Shown here in pieces: positions 1 to 6,248 of a stretch of DNA of 7,206 nt. Position 1 is the stretch's first letter. Each line of letters opens with the position of its first letter. The position numbers were made by a program, and so were the translations under genes. The notes under the pieces are model-generated. The model did no database searches, was not told where the DNA came from, and saw only the letters and a program-made list of their open reading frames with translations. The DNA is from JAZKIX01 sp040384645 (GTDB lineage Bacteria > Pseudomonadota > Gammaproteobacteria > Burkholderiales > Burkholderiaceae_D): positions 1 to 7,206 of the forward strand of contig JAZKIX010000234.1 of assembly GCA_040384645.1 (NCBI GenBank), read 5' to 3'.

Positions 1-38
1 GTATTGGTGACGCCCAGAACGAAATAATAGTCTTTCAT
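1..38 (-). CDS. J-domain (DnaJ-like) protein, N-terminal fragment
   Basis: Read on the minus strand, the first twelve codons from an ATG at 38-36 give MKDYYFVLGVTN before the window ends. This closely matches the usual opening of J-domain proteins (consensus like DYYxxLGV), which stimulate the ATPase of DnaK-type Hsp70 chaperones in the cytoplasm. An AAGGA ribosome-binding site sits four bases before the ATG, which supports the start. The gene runs off the left edge, so the HPD motif and any C-terminal domains are not visible, and it cannot be said whether it is DnaJ, CbpA or a small J-domain protein. It is divergent from amn. The call rests on a dozen residues, so it is likely but not certain. 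Confidence 0.6.
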   Translation of the reverse strand, partial: MKDYYFVLGVTN

Positions 39-209
39 TTGATCCTTGTAAGCCGTTTTTCGCCCGCAGAATGCGTGCCGCCGGCACTTAAAGCCCCGAA
101 TCTTAACATCGGTCGCAATTCGAGGCCTTTAGCTCAATCAATACGGCACGCAGGCAAATAGGGCGAAGCGAAGCGATCGCAAACCTACAGCGGATATGCG
201 GGTTGGCAT

Positions 210-219
210 NNNNNNNNNN
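210..219. other. Assembly gap (10 N)
   Basis: Exactly ten N bases interrupt the sequence. A fixed-length N run is a common scaffolder placeholder, so the true distance between the flanking contigs may differ from ten bases. The J-domain fragment and amn may therefore sit on separately assembled contigs, and their adjacency is only as good as the scaffolding. Confidence 0.95.
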
Positions 220-330
220 CAATCTGGCAACAAAACCTGACTGTATCGTGTTGCATCCAGCACAGAAAAAATCGTCCGCCTTTACAATAAACATCAGAGC
301 CTGTCCTTGCCGTTCCACGCATGCACACTG

Positions 331-336
331 AAGGAG
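331..336 (+). promoter_or_regulatory. Ribosome-binding site deciding the amn start
   Basis: AAGGAG lies five bases before the ATG at 342. The in-frame ATG at 321 has no Shine-Dalgarno sequence and would place this site inside the coding region, so 342 is the better start. Confidence 0.8.
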
Positions 337-341
337 CTACT

Positions 342-1856
342 ATGCATACCCCCAATTTCATCGCCCCTGTCCGCTTTGACGACCCCGACGCCGCGCTGGA
401 ACACGTGCAAACCATCTACCAGCACAGCATCGACCACTTGCGCGAATCGCTGCAACGTTTTGTCAGCGACGAAAGTTTCACCGGCCATGTGCGCGCCTGT
501 TATCCGTTTGTGCGGGTGCATACCGATACGGTGGTGCGCGCCGATTCGCGCTTGTCGTATGGTTTTGTGGCGGGACCTGGCACCTTTGAAACCACGCTGA
601 CGCGGCCCGACCTGTTTGCCAATTATTATCTGGAGCAGTTCCGCCTGCTGCTCAAGAATCACGGTCGCAACCAGCAAGTGCAATTGGAAGTAGGTACTAG
701 TGCGCAACCGATTCCCGTGCACTTTTCCTTCGCCGCGCACGATCATATCGAAGGGAATATGAATAGCGCACGCCGGCTGTCGATGCGCGACCTGTTCGAT
801 CTGCCGGATTTGTCGGCAATGGACGATGGCATTGCCAACGGCACCCATGAAACCCGACCGGGTGAATCGCATCCCTTATCCTTGTTCACCGCGCCGCGGG
901 TCGATTATTCACTGCAACGTCTACGCCATTACACCGGCACCGCGCCAGAACATTTTCAACACTTTGTGCTTTTCACCAATTACCAGTTTTATATCGACGA
1001 GTTCGTCTCGCTCGGACACGACATCATGCGGTGCGCGCCTGATCCATTGGCGCCGTCAAACAACGATGCCTACATCGCCTTCGTCGAACCGGGCAACCTG
1101 ATCACACGCCGCGTCGGCCAGAGTGTGCAAGCCGGCGACGAGAATGGCGTCGCGCCGCCACGGCTACCGCAAATGCCCGGTTATCACTTGATACGGGCCG
1201 ATGGCAGCGGCATCAGCATGGTCAATATCGGTGTCGGGCCAGCCAATGCCAAAACCATTACCGACCATATCGCTGTGCTGCGACCGCATGCCTGGCTGAT
1301 GCTGGGTCACTGCGCGGGACTGCGCAATACCCAGCAATTGGGCGACTATGTACTGGCGCATGGTTATGTGCGTGAAGACCATGTGCTCGATGAAGACTTG
1401 CCGTTATGGGTGCCGATTCCACCACTGGCCGAAGTGCAGGTAGCGATTGAAGCGGCGGTGGCAGAAGTGACCCAACTCACTGGCTACGACCTGAAGCGCG
1501 TGATGCGCACCGGCACCGTCGCCAGTACCGACAACCGCAATTGGGAACTATTGCCGCAACGCACGCCAGAACGCCGTTTCAGCCAAAGCCGCGCCATCGC
1601 GCTTGATATGGAAAGCGCGACCATCGCCGCCAACGGCTTTCGCTTTCGCGTACCGTATGGCACCTTGCTATGCGTGAGCGACAAGCCGCTGCACGGCGAA
1701 ATCAAGTTGCCAGGCATGGCCAATCAGTTTTATCGCGAACGGGTCGACCAGCATTTGCGCATCGGCATCCGTGCGGTCGAATTATTGCGCGCACTTGGCG
1801 TCGATAAACTGCATAGTCGGAAATTGCGCAGCTTTGCCGAAGTGGCATTTCAGTAA
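342..1856 (+). CDS. amn: AMP nucleosidase
   Basis: This gene encodes a complete 504-residue AMP nucleosidase, which hydrolyses AMP to adenine and ribose 5-phosphate in the cytoplasm and helps control adenylate pools. The family is about 480-500 residues long, so the length is normal. The N-terminal AMP-nucleosidase-specific domain occupies roughly residues 15-190. The nucleoside-phosphorylase-like catalytic domain follows, with RVDYSLQRLRHYTGT (186-200), VNIGVGPANAKTI (294-306), GHCAGLR (322-328), RTGTVASTDNRNWEL (389-403), LDMESATIAA (421-430) and VSDKPLHGEIKLPG (445-458). The ME pair in LDMES is the ribose-binding Met-Glu of this superfamily, and D447 in VSDKP fits the base-contacting Asp. 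These blocks agree closely with what I recall of E. coli Amn. No frame breaks or missing key residues are visible. The gene is monocistronic and convergent with the ABC operon. Confidence 0.96.
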   Translation: MHTPNFIAPVRFDDPDAALEHVQTIYQHSIDHLRESLQRFVSDESFTGHVRACYPFVRVHTDTVVRADSRLSYGFVAGPGTFETTLTRPDLFANYYLEQFRLLLKNHGRNQQVQLEVGTSAQPIPVHFSFAAHDHIEGNMNSARRLSMRDLFDLPDLSAMDDGIANGTHETRPGESHPLSLFTAPRVDYSLQRLRHYTGTAPEHFQHFVLFTNYQFYIDEFVSLGHDIMRCAPDPLAPSNNDAYIAFVEPGNLITRRVGQSVQAGDENGVAPPRLPQMPGYHLIRADGSGISMVNIGVGPANAKTITDHIAVLRPHAWLMLGHCAGLRNTQQLGDYVLAHGYVREDHVLDEDLPLWVPIPPLAEVQVAIEAAVAEVTQLTGYDLKRVMRTGTVASTDNRNWELLPQRTPERRFSQSRAIALDMESATIAANGFRFRVPYGTLLCVSDKPLHGEIKLPGMANQFYRERVDQHLRIGIRAVELLRALGVDKLHSRKLRSFAEVAFQ

Positions 1857-1859
1857 CTG

Positions 1860-1915
1860 AATTACGCATATCTGTAGCAAGTCTGCAGGTGGATTTCAAC
1901 CTGACTTGCGTAATT
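1860..1915. terminator. Nested inverted repeat between convergent genes, possible bidirectional terminator
   Basis: Four bases after the amn stop, AATTACGCA (1860-1868) is perfectly complementary to TGCGTAATT (1907-1915). Inside it, CAAGT (1878-1882) pairs with ACTTG (1904-1908) and CAGGT (1886-1890) with ACCTG (1899-1903), around an 8-base loop. The inner and outer arms compete for two bases, and TCTGTA (1871-1876) could instead pair with TACAGA (1916-1921). The position between convergent genes suits a shared terminator. Neither strand has a clear T-run after the stem, so it is not a textbook intrinsic terminator and could act in Rho-dependent ending or 3'-end protection. Confidence 0.4.
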
Positions 1916-2006
1916 TACAGAGATGCGATGGCGTTTGCGTGACGAAACATTGTCGGGTTAAAACCAGACCTAGGTGCCTGCGCAATATCAATGGCAACAG
2001 CTCGCT

Positions 2007-3722
2007 TCACGCAATGCGTCTGCCCGGAATCGCCGCCAGCAAGCTGCGGGTATAAGCATGAGCCGGATGGCGATATAACTCATCCGAATTGGCATATTCG
2101 ACCACCCTGCCCTGATGCATCACCATGACTTGATCGGCCATGTATTTCACAACCGACAAATCGTGTGAGATAAAGATATAACTCATGCGAAATTCATCCT
2201 GTAAATCCTGTAGCAAGTTCAGCACTTGCGCCTGCACCGACACATCCAGCGCCGACACCGATTCGTCGCATACTAAAATTTCCGGCCGCATGGTCAGGCA
2301 ACGTGCAATCGCAATACGTTGGCGTTGGCCACCAGAAAACTCGTGCGGATAACGTTGGAAAGCATTACTAGGCAAGCCGACTTTTGCCAGTAACTGATGC
2401 GCCATATCGGCACGCTCGCGTTCATCCACACCGATGTTATGTATACGCATTGGTTCGAGCAAAATCTGCCCCACCGTAAAGCGCGGGTTGAGTGAAGCGT
2501 AAGGATTCTGAAAGATGATCTGGATGCGGCGTTTATACGGCTTGAACTCCACTTCCGGCATCGCGATAATGTCCTTGCCATCGACCCATGCCTGTCCACT
2601 GCTGGCTTGATGCAGACGCAACAAGGTCAAACCAAGCGTGGTTTTGCCGGAGCCCGATTCGCCCACCACGCCAATGGTTTTGCCGCGTGGCAAGCTGAAG
2701 GAAACGTCTTTCATCGCCTGAAATTCCTTGCGGCCGAACCAGCCGTCGCGACTATAAAAACTTTTACTCAGGTTTTTAACGACCAAGATATTGTCGTCAT
2801 TCGCCTGGTAGCCGCGTGGCCGTTGCCTGGTGTCGGGCACCATCGCCTTATTGATCGCATCATCAATCACATCATTTATCACAGGCAAGCGCCACGGCCG
2901 ACCATCAAACGAAGGGCGGCAATGCAATAAGGCCTTGGTGTAAGCATCTGCCGGCTGTTCAAAGACGGTCTGTACCTGCCCCTGTTCACGAATTTCGCCA
3001 TGCCGCATCACAATCACGTGATCGGCAATTTCACGCACCAGCGCCAGGTCATGAGTGATGAACAGCACCGACATCTGCAAGCGTTTTTGCAAAGCCGCGA
3101 TCAAGTCCAAGATCTGGCGCTGGATCGTGACATCGAGCGCCGTGGTTGGCTCATCGGCGATCAATAATTTCGGCTCGCAAGCAATCGCCATCGCGATCAT
3201 TACGCGCTGTTGCTGCCCGCCCGACAATTCGCCAGGATAGGCATCTATCTTGAAAGCGGAATCGGGGATGCCGACTTCTTGCAATAAGGCAATTGAACGG
3301 GCGCGTGCCTGTTTAGCGTTCATGCCCATATGCAATTGCAATACCTCGCCAATCTGGAAGCCTACAGTCAATACCGGATTGAGCGACGACATCGGTTCCT
3401 GGAAAATCATCGAAATATCTTTGCCGCACAAAGCACGCCGCTGCGGCAGCGGCAAGCTCAACAGATCGACATCGCTAAACACGATACTGCTGGCTGCATC
3501 GATCTTTGTATTTTCCTTTGGCAGCAAACCCATGATCGCCAGCGCGCTAACCGATTTGCCGCTACCCGATTCGCCTACCAGCGCCACGGTGGCATTGCGC
3601 GGGATATCGAAGCTGATACCTTTCACTGCCTCGAACGATGATTTTTTGTCGATACGGAATGCCACGCGCAGCTCGCGCACTTGCAGCAGGGCGTTCGATG
3701 GGGTTTGATTGGCTTGAGTCAT
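2007..3722 (-). CDS. Peptide ABC importer, fused dual ATPase (YejF/GsiA-type)
   Basis: This 571-residue protein carries two complete ABC ATPase domains in one chain and powers peptide/oligopeptide uptake from the cytoplasmic face. Domain 1 (about 12-270) has Walker A GESGSGKS (50-57), Q-loop Q108, signature LSGGQ (166-170), Walker B LLIADE (186-191) and H224. Domain 2 (about 312-571) has Walker A GESGSGKT (354-361), Q-loop Q405, signature FSGGQ (462-466), Walker B ILVCDE (482-487) and H520. Both sites look competent. The first half resembles OppD/DppD and the second OppF/DppF. Fusion of the two is typical of YejF and GsiA, and the length lies between E. coli YejF (529) and GsiA (623). A linker of about 40 residues (270-311) joins them. 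The start is seven bases after the preceding permease stop, with GAGAAGG just before the ATG, which suggests translational coupling. The exact substrate (dipeptide, oligopeptide, glutathione or microcin-like peptide) cannot be told from the ATPase. Confidence 0.93.
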   Translation of the reverse strand: MTQANQTPSNALLQVRELRVAFRIDKKSSFEAVKGISFDIPRNATVALVGESGSGKSVSALAIMGLLPKENTKIDAASSIVFSDVDLLSLPLPQRRALCGKDISMIFQEPMSSLNPVLTVGFQIGEVLQLHMGMNAKQARARSIALLQEVGIPDSAFKIDAYPGELSGGQQQRVMIAMAIACEPKLLIADEPTTALDVTIQRQILDLIAALQKRLQMSVLFITHDLALVREIADHVIVMRHGEIREQGQVQTVFEQPADAYTKALLHCRPSFDGRPWRLPVINDVIDDAINKAMVPDTRQRPRGYQANDDNILVVKNLSKSFYSRDGWFGRKEFQAMKDVSFSLPRGKTIGVVGESGSGKTTLGLTLLRLHQASSGQAWVDGKDIIAMPEVEFKPYKRRIQIIFQNPYASLNPRFTVGQILLEPMRIHNIGVDERERADMAHQLLAKVGLPSNAFQRYPHEFSGGQRQRIAIARCLTMRPEILVCDESVSALDVSVQAQVLNLLQDLQDEFRMSYIFISHDLSVVKYMADQVMVMHQGRVVEYANSDELYRHPAHAYTRSLLAAIPGRRIA

Positions 3723-3729
3723 GGCCTTC

Positions 3730-4845
3730 TCATTTCAATTTTGGATCAAGCGCATCGCGCAATGCATCGGTCAAGAGTGAGAACGCAGTTACCAGCACCG
3801 CCATCGCCACGCTAGCTGCAGTCAATTGCCACCATTTCCCGAGGATCATTTCATTCTGCGCTTCATTGAGCATGCTGCCCCACGACACCACGCCGACCGG
3901 CACCCCGAAGCCAAGGAAACTGAGGATCACTTCTGATTTGATGAAGCCCACTACCAGCAGCGACATTTGCACCAGCGCAACATGGCTAACGTTGGGAAAG
4001 ATATGGCCGAACATTTTTTGCCAATGCGAGGCGCCAATGGCGTTGGCAGCCATCACGTATTCACGCGATTTATGTTTGATGTATTCGGCGCGGATCAGGC
4101 GGAAAGCGCCGGTCCAGCCAGTCAATCCAAGGATTAACACAATCGTCAGCACGCCTTTTTGCTGCAACACTGCCGCTACCGCCAGTATCAGCAAAAGGTA
4201 TGGCACCGAGGTGAAAATGCTGTAAAACCAGTTGAAAAAATCATCGATGCGGCCGCCGAAATAGCCCGACAAAGCACCAAACAGTGTACCGAGGACTGTT
4301 GCCAGCAAGGCTGCGATCAAACCCACGACGATCGAAGTTTGCGCGCCTTTGATGGTTTTTTTGATGATATCGTGCCCCCATTTATCGGCCCCGAAAGGTA
4401 AAGTTTCCTTGCGCGCCGACAGCGTCGTCGCACAGGTATTCCCTTGCGCGGCGCGGATTTCTGCCAGTTCTTTTGCCAGCGGATCAACAATGCCATAGTC
4501 GTCCGTGACAGTTGCGGTCGTGCCGCACCGGCCGCGCAATTCTTTCAAGATATCGGCCAAAGGATCGAGTGGATTTTCACCGATCTCTTGCTCGTCCTTG
4601 GCCGCGTTTGCCATACCGCGCTGATCGGCGCCCTGGGCACCGACGAAGCTGGGCGGCGCGTAATTGACGCCGACTTCCTCATTCCAATCGGCCGCAATGA
4701 GGCCGGTGGCCGACAGCAGCAAAGTCAACAGGAACAAGACCACGACAGTCAGCGAGACCATTGCCACGCGGTCGGCGCGCAGGCGACGCCATGCCAAGAG
4801 CCAAAGATTGGGTGACAACTCGTACGAAATGTTTACGTCAGCCAT
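3730..4845 (-). CDS. Peptide ABC importer, permease (DppC/OppC/YejE-type)
   Basis: This 371-residue inner-membrane protein is the second permease of the importer. An N-terminal cytoplasmic stretch (about 1-27, with the LAWRRLRADRVAM motif usual for OppC N-termini) leads to TM1 (about 28-50). Then come a long extracytoplasmic loop (about 52-165) and the BPD_transp_1 core. The core holds FGADKWGHDI (151-160), five further membrane segments and the EAA loop REYVMAANAIGAS through FPN (261-285), which docks on the ATPase. The C-terminus DALRDALDPKLK is typical. OppC/DppC proteins are usually about 300 residues; the extra length is in the loop, which contains C107 and C138 and is rich in acidic and Ala/Gly residues. 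The start is eight bases after the upstream permease stop, and AGGCGGG overlapping that stop probably serves as the ribosome-binding site. Confidence 0.92.
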   Translation of the reverse strand: MADVNISYELSPNLWLLAWRRLRADRVAMVSLTVVVLFLLTLLLSATGLIAADWNEEVGVNYAPPSFVGAQGADQRGMANAAKDEQEIGENPLDPLADILKELRGRCGTTATVTDDYGIVDPLAKELAEIRAAQGNTCATTLSARKETLPFGADKWGHDIIKKTIKGAQTSIVVGLIAALLATVLGTLFGALSGYFGGRIDDFFNWFYSIFTSVPYLLLILAVAAVLQQKGVLTIVLILGLTGWTGAFRLIRAEYIKHKSREYVMAANAIGASHWQKMFGHIFPNVSHVALVQMSLLVVGFIKSEVILSFLGFGVPVGVVSWGSMLNEAQNEMILGKWWQLTAASVAMAVLVTAFSLLTDALRDALDPKLK

Positions 4846-4853
4846 GCGCCCGC

Positions 4854-5792
4854 CTATTTCAAATGAACGCGTGGATCGACCAGCCGATACATCAGGTCTG
4901 CCAATAGATTAAACAGCATCGTCGCTGCCGCCACATATACCGTGATCGCTTTAATCACCGGAAAGTCGCTGCGCTCAACCGCTTGCAGCACTTCGCGCCC
5001 CAGTCCGGGAATCGAAAAAAACCGCTCCACCAAAAACGCCCCGATCAACAGCGCCGGCAAATTCGACATCACATGCGTGATGATCGGAATCGCCGCATTG
5101 CGCAACACATGCACCCACATGATGCGCGACTCCGACAAACCCTTGGCGCGCGCAGTACGGACATAATCCTGATTGATTTCATCCAACACAAAAGTGCGAA
5201 ACAGCCGCAGATTGGGCGCAATGCTGACCGCTAGCAAGATGATGATTGGCAATACCGAATTGCGAAACAGGTTCTCGCTAAAGCTCTCGCTCCAGCCCTG
5301 CACTGGAAACCAGCCTAGCTTGTAGGCCAGCCAATACTGGAACACGATGATATAAACCAAAATACTGATCGACATGCCCACCGTGCAGGCGATCATCACC
5401 GCCCGATCCGTCAGCGAACCGCGTACATACGCCACCGCTAACGCCAGCGCGATAGCGATTACCGTCTCCAAAATAGTCAGTGGAATCAGCACCGTTAGCG
5501 TTGGCCCCAGCCGCGTGCCGATAATGCTGGCCACCGATTCGCCCGTGCTCCAGCTATTGCCAAAGTCGAATGTCGCGATCTGCTTGATGAAGATCCACAA
5601 CTGCACCCAATAAGGCTGGTCGATCCCCAACTGCGCCCGCACATTGGCAATCTGCGCCGGGTTCGACATCTTGCCAGCCAGGATATAGGCCGGATCGCCG
5701 CCGACCCAATTGAACAGGATGAACACCAAGAGCACCACGCCCAGCATGGTCGGCACCATCTGGCCGGTACGGCGCACTATGTAGAGCAGCAT
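4854..5792 (-). CDS. Peptide ABC importer, permease (DppB/OppB/YejB-type)
   Basis: This 312-residue inner-membrane protein is the first permease of the operon. It opens with MLLYIVRRTGQMVPTMLGVV, the characteristic OppB/DppB start and first membrane helix. The GGDPA motif (31-35), LGIDQPYWVQ (55-64) and five further membrane segments follow. The EAA loop DYVRTARAKGLS (209-220) through HVLRNAAIP (228-236) is the contact with the ATPase, and the protein ends in LVDPRVHLK. The length is closer to OppB (306) than to E. coli YejB (364), so the family is safer to call Opp/Dpp-like than strictly Yej. An AAGGA ribosome-binding site (5798-5802 on the minus strand) lies five bases before the ATG. It is the first gene of the three-gene operon. 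No substrate-binding-protein gene precedes it, and the upstream neighbour points the other way. Confidence 0.93.
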   Translation of the reverse strand: MLLYIVRRTGQMVPTMLGVVLLVFILFNWVGGDPAYILAGKMSNPAQIANVRAQLGIDQPYWVQLWIFIKQIATFDFGNSWSTGESVASIIGTRLGPTLTVLIPLTILETVIAIALALAVAYVRGSLTDRAVMIACTVGMSISILVYIIVFQYWLAYKLGWFPVQGWSESFSENLFRNSVLPIIILLAVSIAPNLRLFRTFVLDEINQDYVRTARAKGLSESRIMWVHVLRNAAIPIITHVMSNLPALLIGAFLVERFFSIPGLGREVLQAVERSDFPVIKAITVYVAAATMLFNLLADLMYRLVDPRVHLK

Positions 5793-5835
5793 GGAAATCC
5801 TTGTGGAAAAGGGTGAAAACGTCGCATTAGGTTAA

Positions 5836-5857
5836 AAATATACTCATGGGTGTATTT
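5836..5857. repeat. Imperfect inverted repeat upstream of the ABC operon
   Basis: AAATATAC (5836-5843) can pair with GTGTATTT (5850-5857) around a 6-base loop, with one G-T wobble. It lies 44 bases before the first permease start on the minus strand, in the probable leader or promoter region. It could be an operator or a leader hairpin, or chance in AT-rich DNA. Confidence 0.3.
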
Positions 5858-5883
5858 AAAATGACGCAATGAAAACGTGCGGA

Positions 5884-5985
5884 TTAATAGGTATATTGGC
5901 ACATACCCCCGCATTCATGCTGAATAAAGCGGCGTAAGCCGAGTGCACCGCAGAATTTTGCCATATTCAATCTTGCCAACTGCAT
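5884..5985 (-). CDS. Possible 33-residue small ORF, unknown
   Basis: A minus-strand frame from ATG at 5985 to TAA at 5884 encodes 33 residues with three Cys in its second half (FCGAL, HECGGMCQY). There is no good ribosome-binding site at normal spacing and no family I recognise. It sits 91 bases before the first permease, in the same direction, so it could be a leader peptide. It could equally be a fragment of an interspersed repeat, or chance. Low confidence. Confidence 0.15.
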   Translation of the reverse strand: MQLARLNMAKFCGALGLRRFIQHECGGMCQYTY

Positions 5986-6047
5986 AAATTGGATGGCTTT
6001 CCGCTTTCAATCTGCGTGGTACCGTGATTTTAAAAGTTTATATGGCT

Positions 6048-6076
6048 TTGACAACGATCGATAGCGTGAGAATTAT
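6048..6076 (+). promoter_or_regulatory. Candidate promoter P1 for the membrane-protein gene
   Basis: A perfect -35 TTGACA (6048-6053) is followed after 17 bases by AATTAT (6071-6076), a 4/6 match to TATAAT. Spacing is optimal. It would give a leader of about 165 bases before the ATG at 6249. Confidence 0.4.
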
Positions 6077-6110
6077 CCCCTGTGCTGCACATAAGTGCGC
6101 AATGGTTTTA

Positions 6111-6137
6111 TTGACAACGAGAAACTATTACTATAAG
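6111..6137 (+). promoter_or_regulatory. Candidate promoter P2 for the membrane-protein gene
   Basis: A second perfect TTGACA (6111-6116) is followed by TATAAG (6132-6137), a 5/6 match to the -10 consensus. The spacer is only 15 bases, shorter than usual, so it may be weak or activator-dependent. A start here would give a leader of about 105 bases containing the inverted repeat at 6171-6202. Confidence 0.4.
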
Positions 6138-6170
6138 TTCCACCGCAGCCAATTTTCCACGGCGAATACT

Positions 6171-6202
6171 TTTTTGCAGTGCAAAAACATGCACTGCAAA
6201 AA
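6171..6202. repeat. Perfect 12-bp inverted repeat (operator or leader hairpin)
   Basis: TTTTTGCAGTGC (6171-6182) and GCACTGCAAAAA (6191-6202) are exact reverse complements around the loop AAAAACAT. The arm centres are 20 bases apart, about two helical turns, which suits a dimeric DNA-binding protein. In RNA it would form a strong hairpin ending 46 bases before the ATG at 6249. On both strands the GC stem is followed by A rather than T, so it does not read as an intrinsic terminator. Confidence 0.6.
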
Positions 6203-6248
6203 TTTGGCCGGGTAAAAAATTTCATTCAATATCACAACGGACCAACCC

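Larger units (their letters stand above)
39..341. other. Intergenic region between divergent genes, with scaffold gap
   Basis: This stretch separates the J-domain-like gene from amn and must hold the promoters of both, but its real length is unknown because of the N run inside it. I see no gene. A short GC-rich palindrome (GTGCCGCCGGCAC, 75-87) could form a 5-bp hairpin. TACAAT at 283-288 is an acceptable -10 element for amn, but no good -35 lies at normal spacing. Short frames in this region have no recognisable protein features. Confidence 0.6.
5793..6248. other. 456-base intergenic region between divergent genes
   Basis: This AT-rich stretch contains the 5' regions of the ABC operon (minus) and of the membrane-protein gene (plus). 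I see no substrate-binding-protein gene or recognisable remnant of one. It holds several hairpins, a direct repeat of TTGACAACGA and a strong inverted repeat, listed separately. I could not find a convincing -35/-10 pair for the ABC operon. Confidence 0.7.

Noticed and set aside
122..165. tRNA-like start (GCCTTTAGCTCAAT)
   Set aside because: It resembles a tRNA D-arm, but no anticodon arm, T-arm or matching acceptor stem follows.
251..288. amn promoter TTGCAT/TACAAT
   Set aside because: The two hexamers are 26 bases apart, far beyond normal sigma-70 spacing; only the TACAAT remains a weak candidate.
321..341. Upstream in-frame ATG for amn adding seven residues
   Set aside because: It has no ribosome-binding site, and its extra codons contain the AAGGAG that serves the ATG at 342.
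294..872. Minus-strand open frame of 192 codons inside amn
   Set aside because: It is the antisense of a clearly recognised AMP nucleosidase and has no recognisable protein features.
3638..4225. Plus-strand open frame of 195 codons across the ATPase/permease boundary
   Set aside because: It is antisense to two well-supported ABC genes and shows no family motifs.
6171..6202. Intrinsic terminator
   Set aside because: The GC part of the stem is followed by A residues on both strands, and no coding region ends nearby.
6024..6215. Plus-strand 63-codon frame in the intergenic region
   Set aside because: It has no good ribosome-binding site, runs through both candidate promoters and the inverted repeat, and resembles no protein I know.
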